Assembly: GCA_035292685.1 (NCBI GenBank)
Contig: DATDPP010000022.1
Span: 5,060-69,059, forward strand
Origin: JALYNX01 sp035292685
GTDB taxonomy: Bacteria; Actinomycetota; Acidimicrobiia; Spongiisociales; ZC4RG35
Direction: 5' to 3'
DNA length: 64,000 bases
In this document: positions 51,709-58,994 of the stretch, in pieces
Layout: the number at the start of each line of letters is the position of its first letter
Numbering within the stretch: position 1 is the stretch's first letter
Translations under genes and position numbers: made by a program
Notes under the pieces: generated by a model
What the model was told of the DNA's origin: nothing
The model's database searches: none
The model's input: the letters and a program-made list of their open reading frames with translations, nothing else

Positions 51709-53249
51709 GTCGTCGCAGCATTCGGAGTCACCCAAAGTCGTACATCGACTCCGTCAAGCTGCTCGCAGGGTCCCGGGCGATTCTCGAAACCGCCGGAATC
51801 GAGTGGGGAGCTGTCGTCACCGGAACCCCAGCCAATATCGAGGTCCTGATCAGGGAAGGTTTCGAGGCCTCGGAGCTGACCGGCTTCGACGCCAACGATC
51901 TGATCATGGCGGCTCACGGCGACCAGGCAGAACTTGCATTCGCGAATGCCGACGCGGTCATGTTCCCACCGCAGACCGGCAGTGAGCGCTTGGCCGACGG
52001 GCCTTCGATCCGCTGCATCGACGAAACTGTTGCGTTTCCGGAGCGCCCGAATGTGGCGGTCATCTCCGTCGGCGGTGCCTATGCCGTTTTGGAGGCCCAC
52101 AAGGCGATCAGCGCATCAATGCACGTCCTGCTGTTCAGTGACAACGTATCGCTAGAGGACGAGATCGAGCTCAAGGAGCGAGGCGAGGAGCGATCGTTAT
52201 TGGTAATGGGGCCAGGTGCCGGAACTGCGGTCATCGGCGGCGTCGGTCTTGGTTTCGCCAACGCTGTCCACAAGGGGCCCATCGGGGTGGTTGCCGCAGC
52301 GGGAACCGGTGCCCAAGAAGTGATGAGCCTCATCGACCGGGCTGGGCTCGGCGTCACCCAGGTAATCGGCGTCGGTGGCCGAGATCTCTCCGAAGCTGTC
52401 GGCGGGCGGATGACGGCCTTTGCGATCCGGATCCTCGAGAACGATCCGGAAACAGAGGCGATCCTCTTGGTGTCGAAACCACCGTCGTCCGAGGTGTCAG
52501 AACGGTTGCTCGACCGACCACCCGCCAAACCGATCGTCGCCGCGTTGATCGGTCTCAATGAGCCCATCCAGATTCCTCCCCACGTCACGCTGGCTTCGGA
52601 TCTCGAGGAGGGTGTCGTTGCCGTCGCTTCGCTGGTCGGGACGACGATTGACCCGGTCGGGGCTGGGCTTGCCGACCTGGCCCTGGGCGCGATCGGACGA
52701 ATCGACAATTCGCGAACTGCCATCCGCGGCCTCTTCTCTGGAGGAACATTGTGCTTCGAGGCCATGACCCTCATGTCGGAGCATGGCCTCCGGGTGCATT
52801 CCAATACCCCGCTCGAGCCCGAGCTGTCGCTCGACCGCGCCTCGAGCGACAGCCATGTCTGCCTCGACCTCGGTGAAGAGGAGTACACGAGAGGTCGCCC
52901 GCACCCAATGATCGACCCCGAAGGGCGATTGGAGTGGATCCGGCGGGAGGGAGGTCGTCCGGAGACGGCGGTTGTGCTGCTCGACGTCGTCTTGGGTTAC
53001 GGCGGCCACGACGACCCGGCCGGCCAACTCGCACCGGCGTGCGCCGAGCTCATGGCGATCGAGGGCGGACCGCAGGTCGTAGCATACGTGCTGGGCACGG
53101 ACTCCGACCCGCAGGGTATCGCGAACCAACGGAGCCAACTCGAGGATGCTGGGTGCATTGTCGCGCCGACAAATGCGCGGGCTGCCCTGATGGCGATCGC
53201 CATCGCCACCCGACAACCAGAGGTCAGCGAATACCGGAGGAGCCGGTAG
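51705..53249 (+). CDS. fdrA: FdrA/AllF family protein (acyl-CoA synthetase-like carbamoyltransferase subunit)
   Basis: FdrA (AllF) is the third subunit of the AllFGH oxamate carbamoyltransferase and has a succinyl-CoA-synthetase-like fold. The 514 residues include a family N-terminus (YIDSVKLLAGSRAILETAGIE), a Rossmann-type segment (VAVISVGGAYAVLEAHKAI), MGPGAGTAVIGGVGLGFANAV, GVIGVGGRDLS-like VIGVGGRDLSEAVGG, and a late EGRLEWIRREG and VVLLDVVLGYGGHDDPA region. It is translationally coupled to carbamate kinase. DUF1116 and DUF2877, normally adjacent, are at 38.5-40.8 kb on the other strand. The natural substrate may be oxamate or another carbamoyl donor. Confidence 0.9.
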   Translation: MSRRSIRSHPKSYIDSVKLLAGSRAILETAGIEWGAVVTGTPANIEVLIREGFEASELTGFDANDLIMAAHGDQAELAFANADAVMFPPQTGSERLADGPSIRCIDETVAFPERPNVAVISVGGAYAVLEAHKAISASMHVLLFSDNVSLEDEIELKERGEERSLLVMGPGAGTAVIGGVGLGFANAVHKGPIGVVAAAGTGAQEVMSLIDRAGLGVTQVIGVGGRDLSEAVGGRMTAFAIRILENDPETEAILLVSKPPSSEVSERLLDRPPAKPIVAALIGLNEPIQIPPHVTLASDLEEGVVAVASLVGTTIDPVGAGLADLALGAIGRIDNSRTAIRGLFSGGTLCFEAMTLMSEHGLRVHSNTPLEPELSLDRASSDSHVCLDLGEEEYTRGRPHPMIDPEGRLEWIRREGGRPETAVVLLDVVLGYGGHDDPAGQLAPACAELMAIEGGPQVVAYVLGTDSDPQGIANQRSQLEDAGCIVAPTNARAALMAIAIATRQPEVSEYRRSR

Positions 53250-53283
53250 TGCATTCAGGATCGGCGGGACGTTGGCTTCTGCC

Positions 53284-54474
53284 ATGAGCGTTGCCCTCGT
53301 TACCTATTCCACCAGACCTCGCGGCGGCGTGGTCCACACATTGGACCTTGCGGAAGCGTTGCTCGTCGGCGGCATGGACATAAGGATCATCGCCCTCGGT
53401 GATCGCGCCGCAGGTTTCTTCCGCGAGACGAACGTGCCCGTCACTTTCATCCCGACGCCGCCGTGGGCTGAGACTCTGGACGACCGGGTCTTCAGATCGG
53501 TCGACGCCCTTGCCGATGGGCTCCGGTCGCTGGCAGGCGAATTCTCGATCCTCCATGCTCAGGACTGCATCGCCGCCCGAGCGGCCGCCCGAGTCAGGGA
53601 CGAGATGTCCACCAGCGATCCGCGGCGACCGATTGTGGTCCGCACGGTTCACCACGTCGACGACTTCACGACCCAGGCACTCATCGACTGCCAACGTCAG
53701 GCGATCATCGAGCCCGACGCATTGATCGTCGTCAGTCGCCAATGGCAGGAGATCCTGCGAGAGGAGTTCGATCTCGAAGCCACGGTGATCTACAGCGGCG
53801 TCAACACCGCAAGGCTGGCGCGCCCCGAGGATCTGGATAGGGCCGCCAATCGTGAATCGATCGGCACCGGCCCCCGCTTCCTATTCTTGACGGTGGGAGG
53901 AATCGAGCCTCGCAAAGGCACGATGCAGATGATCGAAGCGCTAGCCGCACTCAAGGCCTCGATGGAGACGCCACCGATGCTCGCCATCGTCGGTGGCCAT
54001 TCGTTCCAAGACCACAAGCCCTACCGCACTGCAGCTATCGCACTCGCCGAGCAGCTCGGCGTCTCGCTGGAGAGTGACATCGTGCAACTCGGCACAGTCT
54101 CGGATGGCGACCTCGCGAAGTGGTACCACACGGCGGACGCCTTCCTGTTTCCCTCCGTCAAGGAAGGCTGGGGCCTGGTCGCAATGGAGGCGATGGCTGT
54201 CGGGTTGCCTCTCATCGCCTCAGACATCCCTGTGTTTCGCGAGTACCTCGTCGACGGCGAGTCTGCGATTCTTGTGCCACCTGGCGACCACCGCGGTCTC
54301 GCGGCAGCGATGCGAATGGTCATCGACGACCAAAGTGTCAGAGACCGGCTCTCCGCCGCCGGCCGCGACGTCGCCCAACGCTTCACTTGGGCTCGGGCAG
54401 CCGCCGACCATCGAGATGTCTATCAGTGGCTCACGTCCGATCGGCGGGCCACTAGCCAACGCTCGATGTCTTGA
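53284..54474 (+). CDS. MSMEG_0565-type GT4 glycosyltransferase
   Basis: A GT-B glycosyltransferase of the group found in actinobacterial Nit1C clusters. The start SVALVTYSTRPRGGVVHTLDLAEAL is diagnostic. The C-terminal donor domain shows TVGGIEPRKGTMQMIEAL and the E-x7-E type FPSVKEGWGLVAMEAMAVGLPLIASD. The 396 residues from the ATG at 53284 are complete. The gene follows fdrA by 34 bases, so a Nit1C gene and the carbamoyl module share one transcript. Its 3' end overlaps the convergent unknown gene by 23 bases. Acceptor and donor are unknown. Confidence 0.9.
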   Translation: MSVALVTYSTRPRGGVVHTLDLAEALLVGGMDIRIIALGDRAAGFFRETNVPVTFIPTPPWAETLDDRVFRSVDALADGLRSLAGEFSILHAQDCIAARAAARVRDEMSTSDPRRPIVVRTVHHVDDFTTQALIDCQRQAIIEPDALIVVSRQWQEILREEFDLEATVIYSGVNTARLARPEDLDRAANRESIGTGPRFLFLTVGGIEPRKGTMQMIEALAALKASMETPPMLAIVGGHSFQDHKPYRTAAIALAEQLGVSLESDIVQLGTVSDGDLAKWYHTADAFLFPSVKEGWGLVAMEAMAVGLPLIASDIPVFREYLVDGESAILVPPGDHRGLAAAMRMVIDDQSVRDRLSAAGRDVAQRFTWARAAADHRDVYQWLTSDRRATSQRSMS

Positions 54475-55015
54475 TTGCCTTTATCGCCGCCAGCCACTCT
54501 TCACGATCCGTGAACTCCTGACGCTCTGGGCGAGCATGGCTGCCGGCGAACTCGCCGGTGTCAGGGTCCAGTTGCAGGATCTCGATGCCGTAGAGCGGCA
54601 AGAACGTCGTCGCATCGATGTCAATGTACGAATGCATTCCGAGCCCGTCGGGGACTCGCATCTCGATTCGTCGAAAGCCGGTGGCGACACCTGCGCCGTC
54701 CTCACCGAACTCGCCCAGCAGAACCCAGGCGGGCCCAGCACCGGCCGCGGCGATGCGCCGCACCGCATCAGTTTGCTGGCGTTCCGAAGGGAGTTCTCGA
54801 TAGCGGTTCTGGAACGCGGCATCGGCGACAAGATCGCCGACTTCGGCGGTTGGTGCGGCGACACTGAGCCGGTCGACAGCACCTGCCAGCCGTTCGGCGC
54901 GATCCTCGTACGCTGCGATCAGCTCATCGACGGTGGTGATGTCCGATAGGTCGTCGGTCATGGCCCGCACCAGCGTGAGGTTCACCTCGTACTGGTGCGG
55001 GCTGACCACGATCAT
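54452..55015 (-). CDS. Unrecognised protein downstream of the Sll0783-type gene
   Basis: I do not recognise this protein. It is 187 residues from the ATG at 55015: a helical N-terminal half (VDELIAAYEDRAERLAGAVDRLS) and a C-terminal part rich in beta segments (YIDIDATTFLPLYGIEILQLDPD). The reading frame is the same as that of the preceding gene and is open right back to its TAG stop. The 28 intervening codons look coding (GDLLTRWRAAEAKLYP). No ATG, GTG or TTG is present there. An ATC at 55084 stands four bases after GAGGAG and could be an unusual start giving 210 residues. Readthrough is another possibility. Confidence 0.65.
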   Translation of the reverse strand: MIVVSPHQYEVNLTLVRAMTDDLSDITTVDELIAAYEDRAERLAGAVDRLSVAAPTAEVGDLVADAAFQNRYRELPSERQQTDAVRRIAAAGAGPAWVLLGEFGEDGAGVATGFRRIEMRVPDGLGMHSYIDIDATTFLPLYGIEILQLDPDTGEFAGSHARPERQEFTDREEWLAAIKAIKTSSVG

Positions 55016-55099
55016 TGGATACAGCTTCGCCTCGGCAGCCCGCCATCGCGTGAGCAGGTCCCCGATATCCGTGCTGTGTTGGATCGCGCTCCTCGTCGG

Positions 55100-55585
55100 C
55101 TATAACGTCCAGGTGGACAGGACCAGCGCCTTGGCGCGATAGGCGGTGAGCGTCGCGTCCAGGACATCGAGCGGATTGATCGGCGTCACTCCCTCCATCA
55201 TGTCGGCCTCTCGCATCCCGTAGAGCATGGCTGCCGAGAATCGACAGGCATACACGTGCGCACCTTCGTCCAACAGAGTTTGGATCTGCCGGTTGTAGGC
55301 CATGGCGCCCGGGAACGCTTCGTCACCGACCTTCGGGAAACCGCGCGCGGCCGAGGCCATCAATGAGCCCGGCCCGTACAGCACCAGGTGGGTGTCAAAA
55401 CCCTTCCGATTGATGCGCGTGGTCGTGAGCATGTTGACCAGCCCGACCGACCCCTCGAACGGCACGGTATGCATGAACACCCATGCCTGTTCGCCCGCTT
55501 CGGCTTGGATATCCGGAAAGACCTTCTGGTCGTAGTTGACGATCGCGTCTCCGGGTTGGACCCGACCGCTTACAAATTCTGCCAT
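55100..55585 (-). CDS. Nitrogen starvation response protein, MSMEG_0572/Sll0783 family
   Basis: A 161-residue member of the Sll0783 family, a marker of Nit1C clusters; cyanobacterial Sll0783 is linked to nitrogen starvation. Family features: DAIVNYDQKVFPDIQAEAGEQAWVFMHTVPFEGSVGLVNML, THLVLYGPGSLMASAARGFPKVGDEAFPG and the end AYRAKALVLSTWTL. The ATG at 55585 has AAAGGAG at good spacing. An inverted repeat GGTCTC-N5-GAGACC at 55613-55629, close to the ATG in the leader, is a possible operator. Biochemical function is unknown. Confidence 0.9.
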   Translation of the reverse strand: MAEFVSGRVQPGDAIVNYDQKVFPDIQAEAGEQAWVFMHTVPFEGSVGLVNMLTTTRINRKGFDTHLVLYGPGSLMASAARGFPKVGDEAFPGAMAYNRQIQTLLDEGAHVYACRFSAAMLYGMREADMMEGVTPINPLDVLDATLTAYRAKALVLSTWTL

Positions 55586-55730
55586 GTGGGCTCCTTTATG
55601 TGTCTGCCTTGGGGTCTCACCTCGAGACCGGGCATTCGTTGGTGCCGGCCGCCTTCGGCCCGCTCCACCACTGTCTTGACTGTCCGACCGACGTGTGAAG
55701 CAAGCCAGGCGTCAGATGGACCGGTATCAG

Positions 55731-55976
55731 TTAGTTGGATGCCCTCCTTTCCCACGAACGGCGGTGACTTCCCGGCATTGCCCGCATGATCGCACTTCGA
55801 ACTGACCAGGGGAGCAGCCGGTAGATGGGAACAAAAATGCGCCGCCAGAAGAAGGCCTGCGGGTTCCGCGGCTGGAGGGGCCCAGACCCGCCTCGGTGCT
55901 TCTTGGCCATGTCGACCTGGGCAGCCTCGAGCAAGTAGTGCTCAGCGTTGTGGCGGAGCCAACGGAAGAATCTCAT
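55731..55976 (-). CDS. Small basic amphipathic protein (81 aa) after the flavoprotein gene
   Basis: Starting at ATG 55976, eight bases after the flavoprotein stop and with GAGGCGG just upstream, a frame encodes MRFFRWLRHNAEHYLLEAA and 62 more residues. It is rich in Arg, Trp and Phe, with a hydrophobic stretch FFWRRIFVPIYRLLPWSV that could lie in or on the membrane. No family is recognised. The tight spacing to the flavoprotein gene and the clear Shine-Dalgarno argue for a real gene. It lies 145 bases upstream of the Sll0783-type gene. Confidence 0.6.
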   Translation of the reverse strand: MRFFRWLRHNAEHYLLEAAQVDMAKKHRGGSGPLQPRNPQAFFWRRIFVPIYRLLPWSVRSAIMRAMPGSHRRSWERRASN

Positions 55977-55983
55977 CGCCGCC

Positions 55984-57306
55984 TCAGAGCTTCCCGAGCG
56001 CGTTCTGGGCGGCGAGCGCCATCGGCTCGTTGAGGGCGCCGATCGGTGGCGAATAAACATTCTCCATCCAGGCGATGTCGTCGATCGGGACCCTTGCCCG
56101 CATGGCCATGGCGAGGAAATCGGCCCGCTCCTTGATGCCTTCGACACCGACCATCTGCCCCCCGACCAAGGTTCTGGTCTTTGGGTCGACGAGGAGCTTC
56201 ACCCGGATCCGAGAAAAGCCGGGGTAGTAACGAGCCTTGGAGATGCCGTCGGCCATGCCGACGACGTGGGGGATCCCCAGTGCGGTCGCGAGCGTCTCAC
56301 CAAACGACACACCACCGATTGTCCAGGTGCCGGCGACCATGCCCCAGGGGACCTGGACCGCCTGATAAGCGCGCTCACCGCCGCCGGCGTTCACGCCAGC
56401 CACCTTCCCCTGAGCGTAGGCGTGGCTTCCTGAGAGGCCGTTGATCGGGACCTTGCTCACACTGTGTGGGATCTCGACGCAGTCACCGGCTGCCCAGACA
56501 TTCTCGGCCGAGGTGGCCATGCCATCGTCGACGATGATCCCGCCGGTGGACCCGGTCTTGATGCCAGCCGCAGTCGCCAGCGCGGTGTTGGGAGTCTTGT
56601 GGGTGGCTACCACCACGACGTCGGCTGGAATCTCCCCCTGGGACGTAGCCACCCCTCTGACGCTGCCCTCGCCAACGAAGCGCTCAACGCTGGTCTGCAT
56701 GTGCAAGTGGATTCCAAGACCGCGCATCGATTCCTCGACGGGCTCCATGATCTCGGGATCGGCGACGTCGGCGAGCGGCCAGCCACCGGGGTCGACGAAA
56801 TGGGTTTCGAGGCCTCGATGAGCGAACGCAGTGGCCATCTCAACACCGATTGGGGTGGCGTCGACGACCACGGCAACTTTGGCCTCATCGAGCAGTTTGT
56901 CGAATTCCATGGCACGTCGGATGTTCTTCACGTAGTGGAGACCGGCGAGGTCGCTACCCGGCAGGCCGGGGTCCTCGTAGTTCCATCCGGTCCCGAGCAC
57001 GAGACGGTCGTATTTGACGGTGCCTTCGCCGGCTACCTGGATCTCCTGTGAGGCCGTGTCGATGCTTTCGACCCTGGTGGTGTACCGGATGTCGAATCCA
57101 GCATCCTCATAGAACTTCTTGTCCTGGAGGATGAGATCCTCGAAGCGCTCGATCTCTCTGCCGTGAACGAACGGGATTCCACACGGGCTGTAGCCGACGT
57201 CTTCATATTCGGTGTAGAGGATGACCTCAGCATCTGGCGCCGCACCTTTTGCACCGCCCTGCGCACCGATCCCAGCAGCCCCACCGCCGACGACAACTAT
57301 TCGCAT
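55984..57306 (-). CDS. FAD/NAD(P)H disulfide reductase of the CoA-disulfide-reductase type
   Basis: A 440-residue flavoprotein. The N-terminal FAD loop is MRIVVVGGGAAGIGAQ, and the single active-site cysteine lies in YSPCGIPFVHG, the pattern of coenzyme A disulfide reductases and NADH oxidases. It is not the paired cysteines of glutathione reductase or of 2-ketopropyl-CoM carboxylase. A second FAD motif is AENVWAAGDCVEIPHSVS, and the C-terminal dimerisation domain has YYPGFSRIRVKLLVDPKTRTLVGGQMVG. In an island with coenzyme M-type genes it could reduce a small-molecule disulfide such as CoM disulfide (inference). The start at ATG 57306 is preferred over an upstream frame extension. Confidence 0.87.
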   Translation of the reverse strand: MRIVVVGGGAAGIGAQGGAKGAAPDAEVILYTEYEDVGYSPCGIPFVHGREIERFEDLILQDKKFYEDAGFDIRYTTRVESIDTASQEIQVAGEGTVKYDRLVLGTGWNYEDPGLPGSDLAGLHYVKNIRRAMEFDKLLDEAKVAVVVDATPIGVEMATAFAHRGLETHFVDPGGWPLADVADPEIMEPVEESMRGLGIHLHMQTSVERFVGEGSVRGVATSQGEIPADVVVVATHKTPNTALATAAGIKTGSTGGIIVDDGMATSAENVWAAGDCVEIPHSVSKVPINGLSGSHAYAQGKVAGVNAGGGERAYQAVQVPWGMVAGTWTIGGVSFGETLATALGIPHVVGMADGISKARYYPGFSRIRVKLLVDPKTRTLVGGQMVGVEGIKERADFLAMAMRARVPIDDIAWMENVYSPPIGALNEPMALAAQNALGKL

Positions 57307-57551
57307 CGCTCGATGCCTCTCACTCAACCACCTGTGACCTATCACGGGCCGAGACCGCGGTGCCCCGCAGTCCCGGATCTCTCAGTGCCGAAAACGCCCT
57401 TCGCGTTCCGACGACCAGCAACTACTAAAGTACGAGCATTCGTTTCCCATAGTATCAGGCACATTCACCGCCGGTCGGCCGACCTGGAGGGTACGCGGAG
57501 CGTCGAGAGGCTGCCACCGGGACGGGTCGAGGGGGCGTCGTGTTCGCTCGA
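57307..57551. promoter_or_regulatory. Promoter region of the flavoprotein operon
   Basis: A 245-base gap after the XRE-cupin gene and before the flavoprotein, both on the minus strand. An AT-richer patch at 57421-57460 stands out from the GC-rich surroundings and probably holds the promoter. It contains TTCGTTTCC (57439-57447) and GTATCAG (57452-57458). The same pair, with the first element inverted, occurs upstream of the AmiS gene at 58951-58968. A perfect 12-bp palindrome GGTCGGCCGACC lies at 57473-57484. These are candidate operators only. Confidence 0.4.
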
Positions 57552-58184
57552 TCAGATGGGCCGAAGGGCCATCCACACCGCTTTTGCAGGCTTCGAGGCG
57601 GGATTGCTCCAGCGGTGCTTCAGATCTCCGCGAAAGTGCACCGAATCACCGGGCTTGAGCGTCACCGTCTCCGCCTCGAATTCGAAGCACAGCTCACCCT
57701 CGAGCAGATAGACCAATTCCTCGCCAGGATGACCGGTTGGACCGGGCCCTGACTCGCTTCCAGGCTGCACGTTTGCGTACGCTCCGGCGAGGAAGAAGCG
57801 TCCGTAAACACCCGAGATACTCTTCAAGTCGAGGCCCGGAATGGTTGTGAGGACCGAGCGTCGATTCTCGGGCGTCGTGTGTATCGCCGGCCTATCACTG
57901 TCCTCGTCTTCCGCGATGAAATAACTCACCGGTCGGTTGAGCGCGGCCGCCAACTTCATCAATGTGGTGATGGTCGGGACCATGCCGTTACGTTCGATCT
58001 TGTGAATCGCGGCAGAAGAGACGTCCGCCAGATTGGCCAGCCGCTGCAACGAGTAGCCCTTGCGGGTCCGCATGAGCCGAACCTTGGCACCGATGCCGCT
58101 GATCACCTCGTCCAATGAACTCGGCTCAAGTCCCCGAGTTTCTGACGACGCGGAGTCCTCCAAGGCCTCGACCGGCTCAGACAT
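57552..58184 (-). CDS. XRE-family regulator with C-terminal cupin domain
   Basis: A transcription factor of 210 residues. A Cro/C1-type helix-turn-helix lies at about 25-82 (GAKVRLMRTRKGYSLQRLANLADVSSAAIHKIERNG). A cupin sensor domain follows at about 125-210 (HPGEELVYLLEGELCFEFEAETVTLKPGDSVHFRGDLKHRWSN). This architecture senses small molecules and often controls neighbouring catabolic genes. It is the only regulator gene in the island and is the likely controller of it (inference). The ATG at 58184 (MSEPVEALED) is chosen over one 24 bases upstream. The next 208 bases hold its promoter and the AmiS terminator. Confidence 0.9.
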   Translation of the reverse strand: MSEPVEALEDSASSETRGLEPSSLDEVISGIGAKVRLMRTRKGYSLQRLANLADVSSAAIHKIERNGMVPTITTLMKLAAALNRPVSYFIAEDEDSDRPAIHTTPENRRSVLTTIPGLDLKSISGVYGRFFLAGAYANVQPGSESGPGPTGHPGEELVYLLEGELCFEFEAETVTLKPGDSVHFRGDLKHRWSNPASKPAKAVWMALRPI

Positions 58185-58315
58185 GATGCACCCCACCGGC
58201 CATCGCAAGAGCCGGCTCCGTGTACACCATCGTCATACCTGAATTGATGATAGTTGACATCCGGCCGGAGGTGACAGCCGCCCCGGTTTGGGGCCCATGG
58301 CGGGACTCGCAACCG

Positions 58316-58343
58316 CCCGGGCGCCCTCCGAAGGGCCGGGCCC
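58316..58343 (-). terminator. GC-rich hairpin after the AmiS gene
   Basis: On the minus strand GCCCT-TCGG-AGGGC (around 58322-58335) forms a tight tetraloop stem, extended on the outside by GGGC/GCCC pairing across a short bulge. It lies about 50 bases after the AmiS stop. There is no U-run, so it is at best a non-canonical terminator of a high-GC genome. Confidence 0.35.
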
Positions 58344-58392
58344 AAGCCGTTCCGCGGCCCGCATGGAGCCACGAGCCCAACGCCACCAGGGG

Positions 58393-58911
58393 TTATGGAA
58401 TGCTGTTACCGAAGGCGAGGATGCTGATCGGCACCCAGAAGGTATAGATGGCGACTATCAGCAGGATGATGCCGAGGAACTTGGCCTGGAACTTGCCGTA
58501 GGTCGTGAGTGCGATCGCTATGAAGGCCACGGCCCACACCAAGAGAATCGACCGGAACATCCATCCGCCGGCAAAGAACTCCCACCAGACCAGCGGGACG
58601 AGTGCGACGGCGATCGACAGGTTGCCGACTGGTCGAAGGTCCAAACCCCTGATCTCTGTGACTCCTAGGAGTACGAAGAACATCCCATAGAAAACGATGA
58701 GGCCGGCGAGAAGGACCGCGCCCTCACCGAGGGTGAGGATGTACCAGGCAGACAGCAGGTCGAGAATACCGGCCGCGAGGGACACCCATCCCACGGAGGC
58801 CAAGGGGTCTGCCCCCCCTTCCTTCTTGTCGGCACCCATGCCGAGGAAATAGAGACCGTTGAGCCATGCGGCCAGACCGGTTCCAATAAAGACGAGAGAG
58901 ATAGGGGGCAT
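58393..58911 (-). CDS. AmiS/UreI-family amide or urea channel
   Basis: A 172-residue integral membrane protein with six or seven hydrophobic helices. It has the family start ISLVFIGTGLAAWLNGLYFLG, the internal ASVGWVSLAAGILDLLSAWYIL and the C-terminal YGKFQAKFLGIILLIVAIYTFWVPISI. Relatives are the Helicobacter acid-gated urea channel UreI and the AmiS amide transporter of aliphatic amidase operons. It is the rightmost island gene and suggests the island's substrate enters as urea, a short amide or a related neutral molecule. GGAGG precedes the ATG. Confidence 0.9.
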   Translation of the reverse strand: MPPISLVFIGTGLAAWLNGLYFLGMGADKKEGGADPLASVGWVSLAAGILDLLSAWYILTLGEGAVLLAGLIVFYGMFFVLLGVTEIRGLDLRPVGNLSIAVALVPLVWWEFFAGGWMFRSILLVWAVAFIAIALTTYGKFQAKFLGIILLIVAIYTFWVPISILAFGNSIP

Positions 58912-58994
58912 TTTGGGCCATCCTCCGTTTGTTAGCCGCTTTGTCGGATCGGAAACGAAACGTATCAGAAATTACTACGCGGTGAGGCCGCGCG

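Noticed and set aside
55570..55755. A 61-codon frame just upstream of and overlapping the Sll0783-type start
   Set aside because: It overlaps the leader with the good Shine-Dalgarno of the Sll0783-type gene and has no protein-like features; the 81-residue frame at 55731-55976 is the better candidate.
55984..57306. Calling the flavoprotein 2-ketopropyl-CoM oxidoreductase/carboxylase
   Set aside because: That enzyme has a paired-cysteine redox centre. Here a single cysteine in SPCGIP fits the CoA-disulfide-reductase group.
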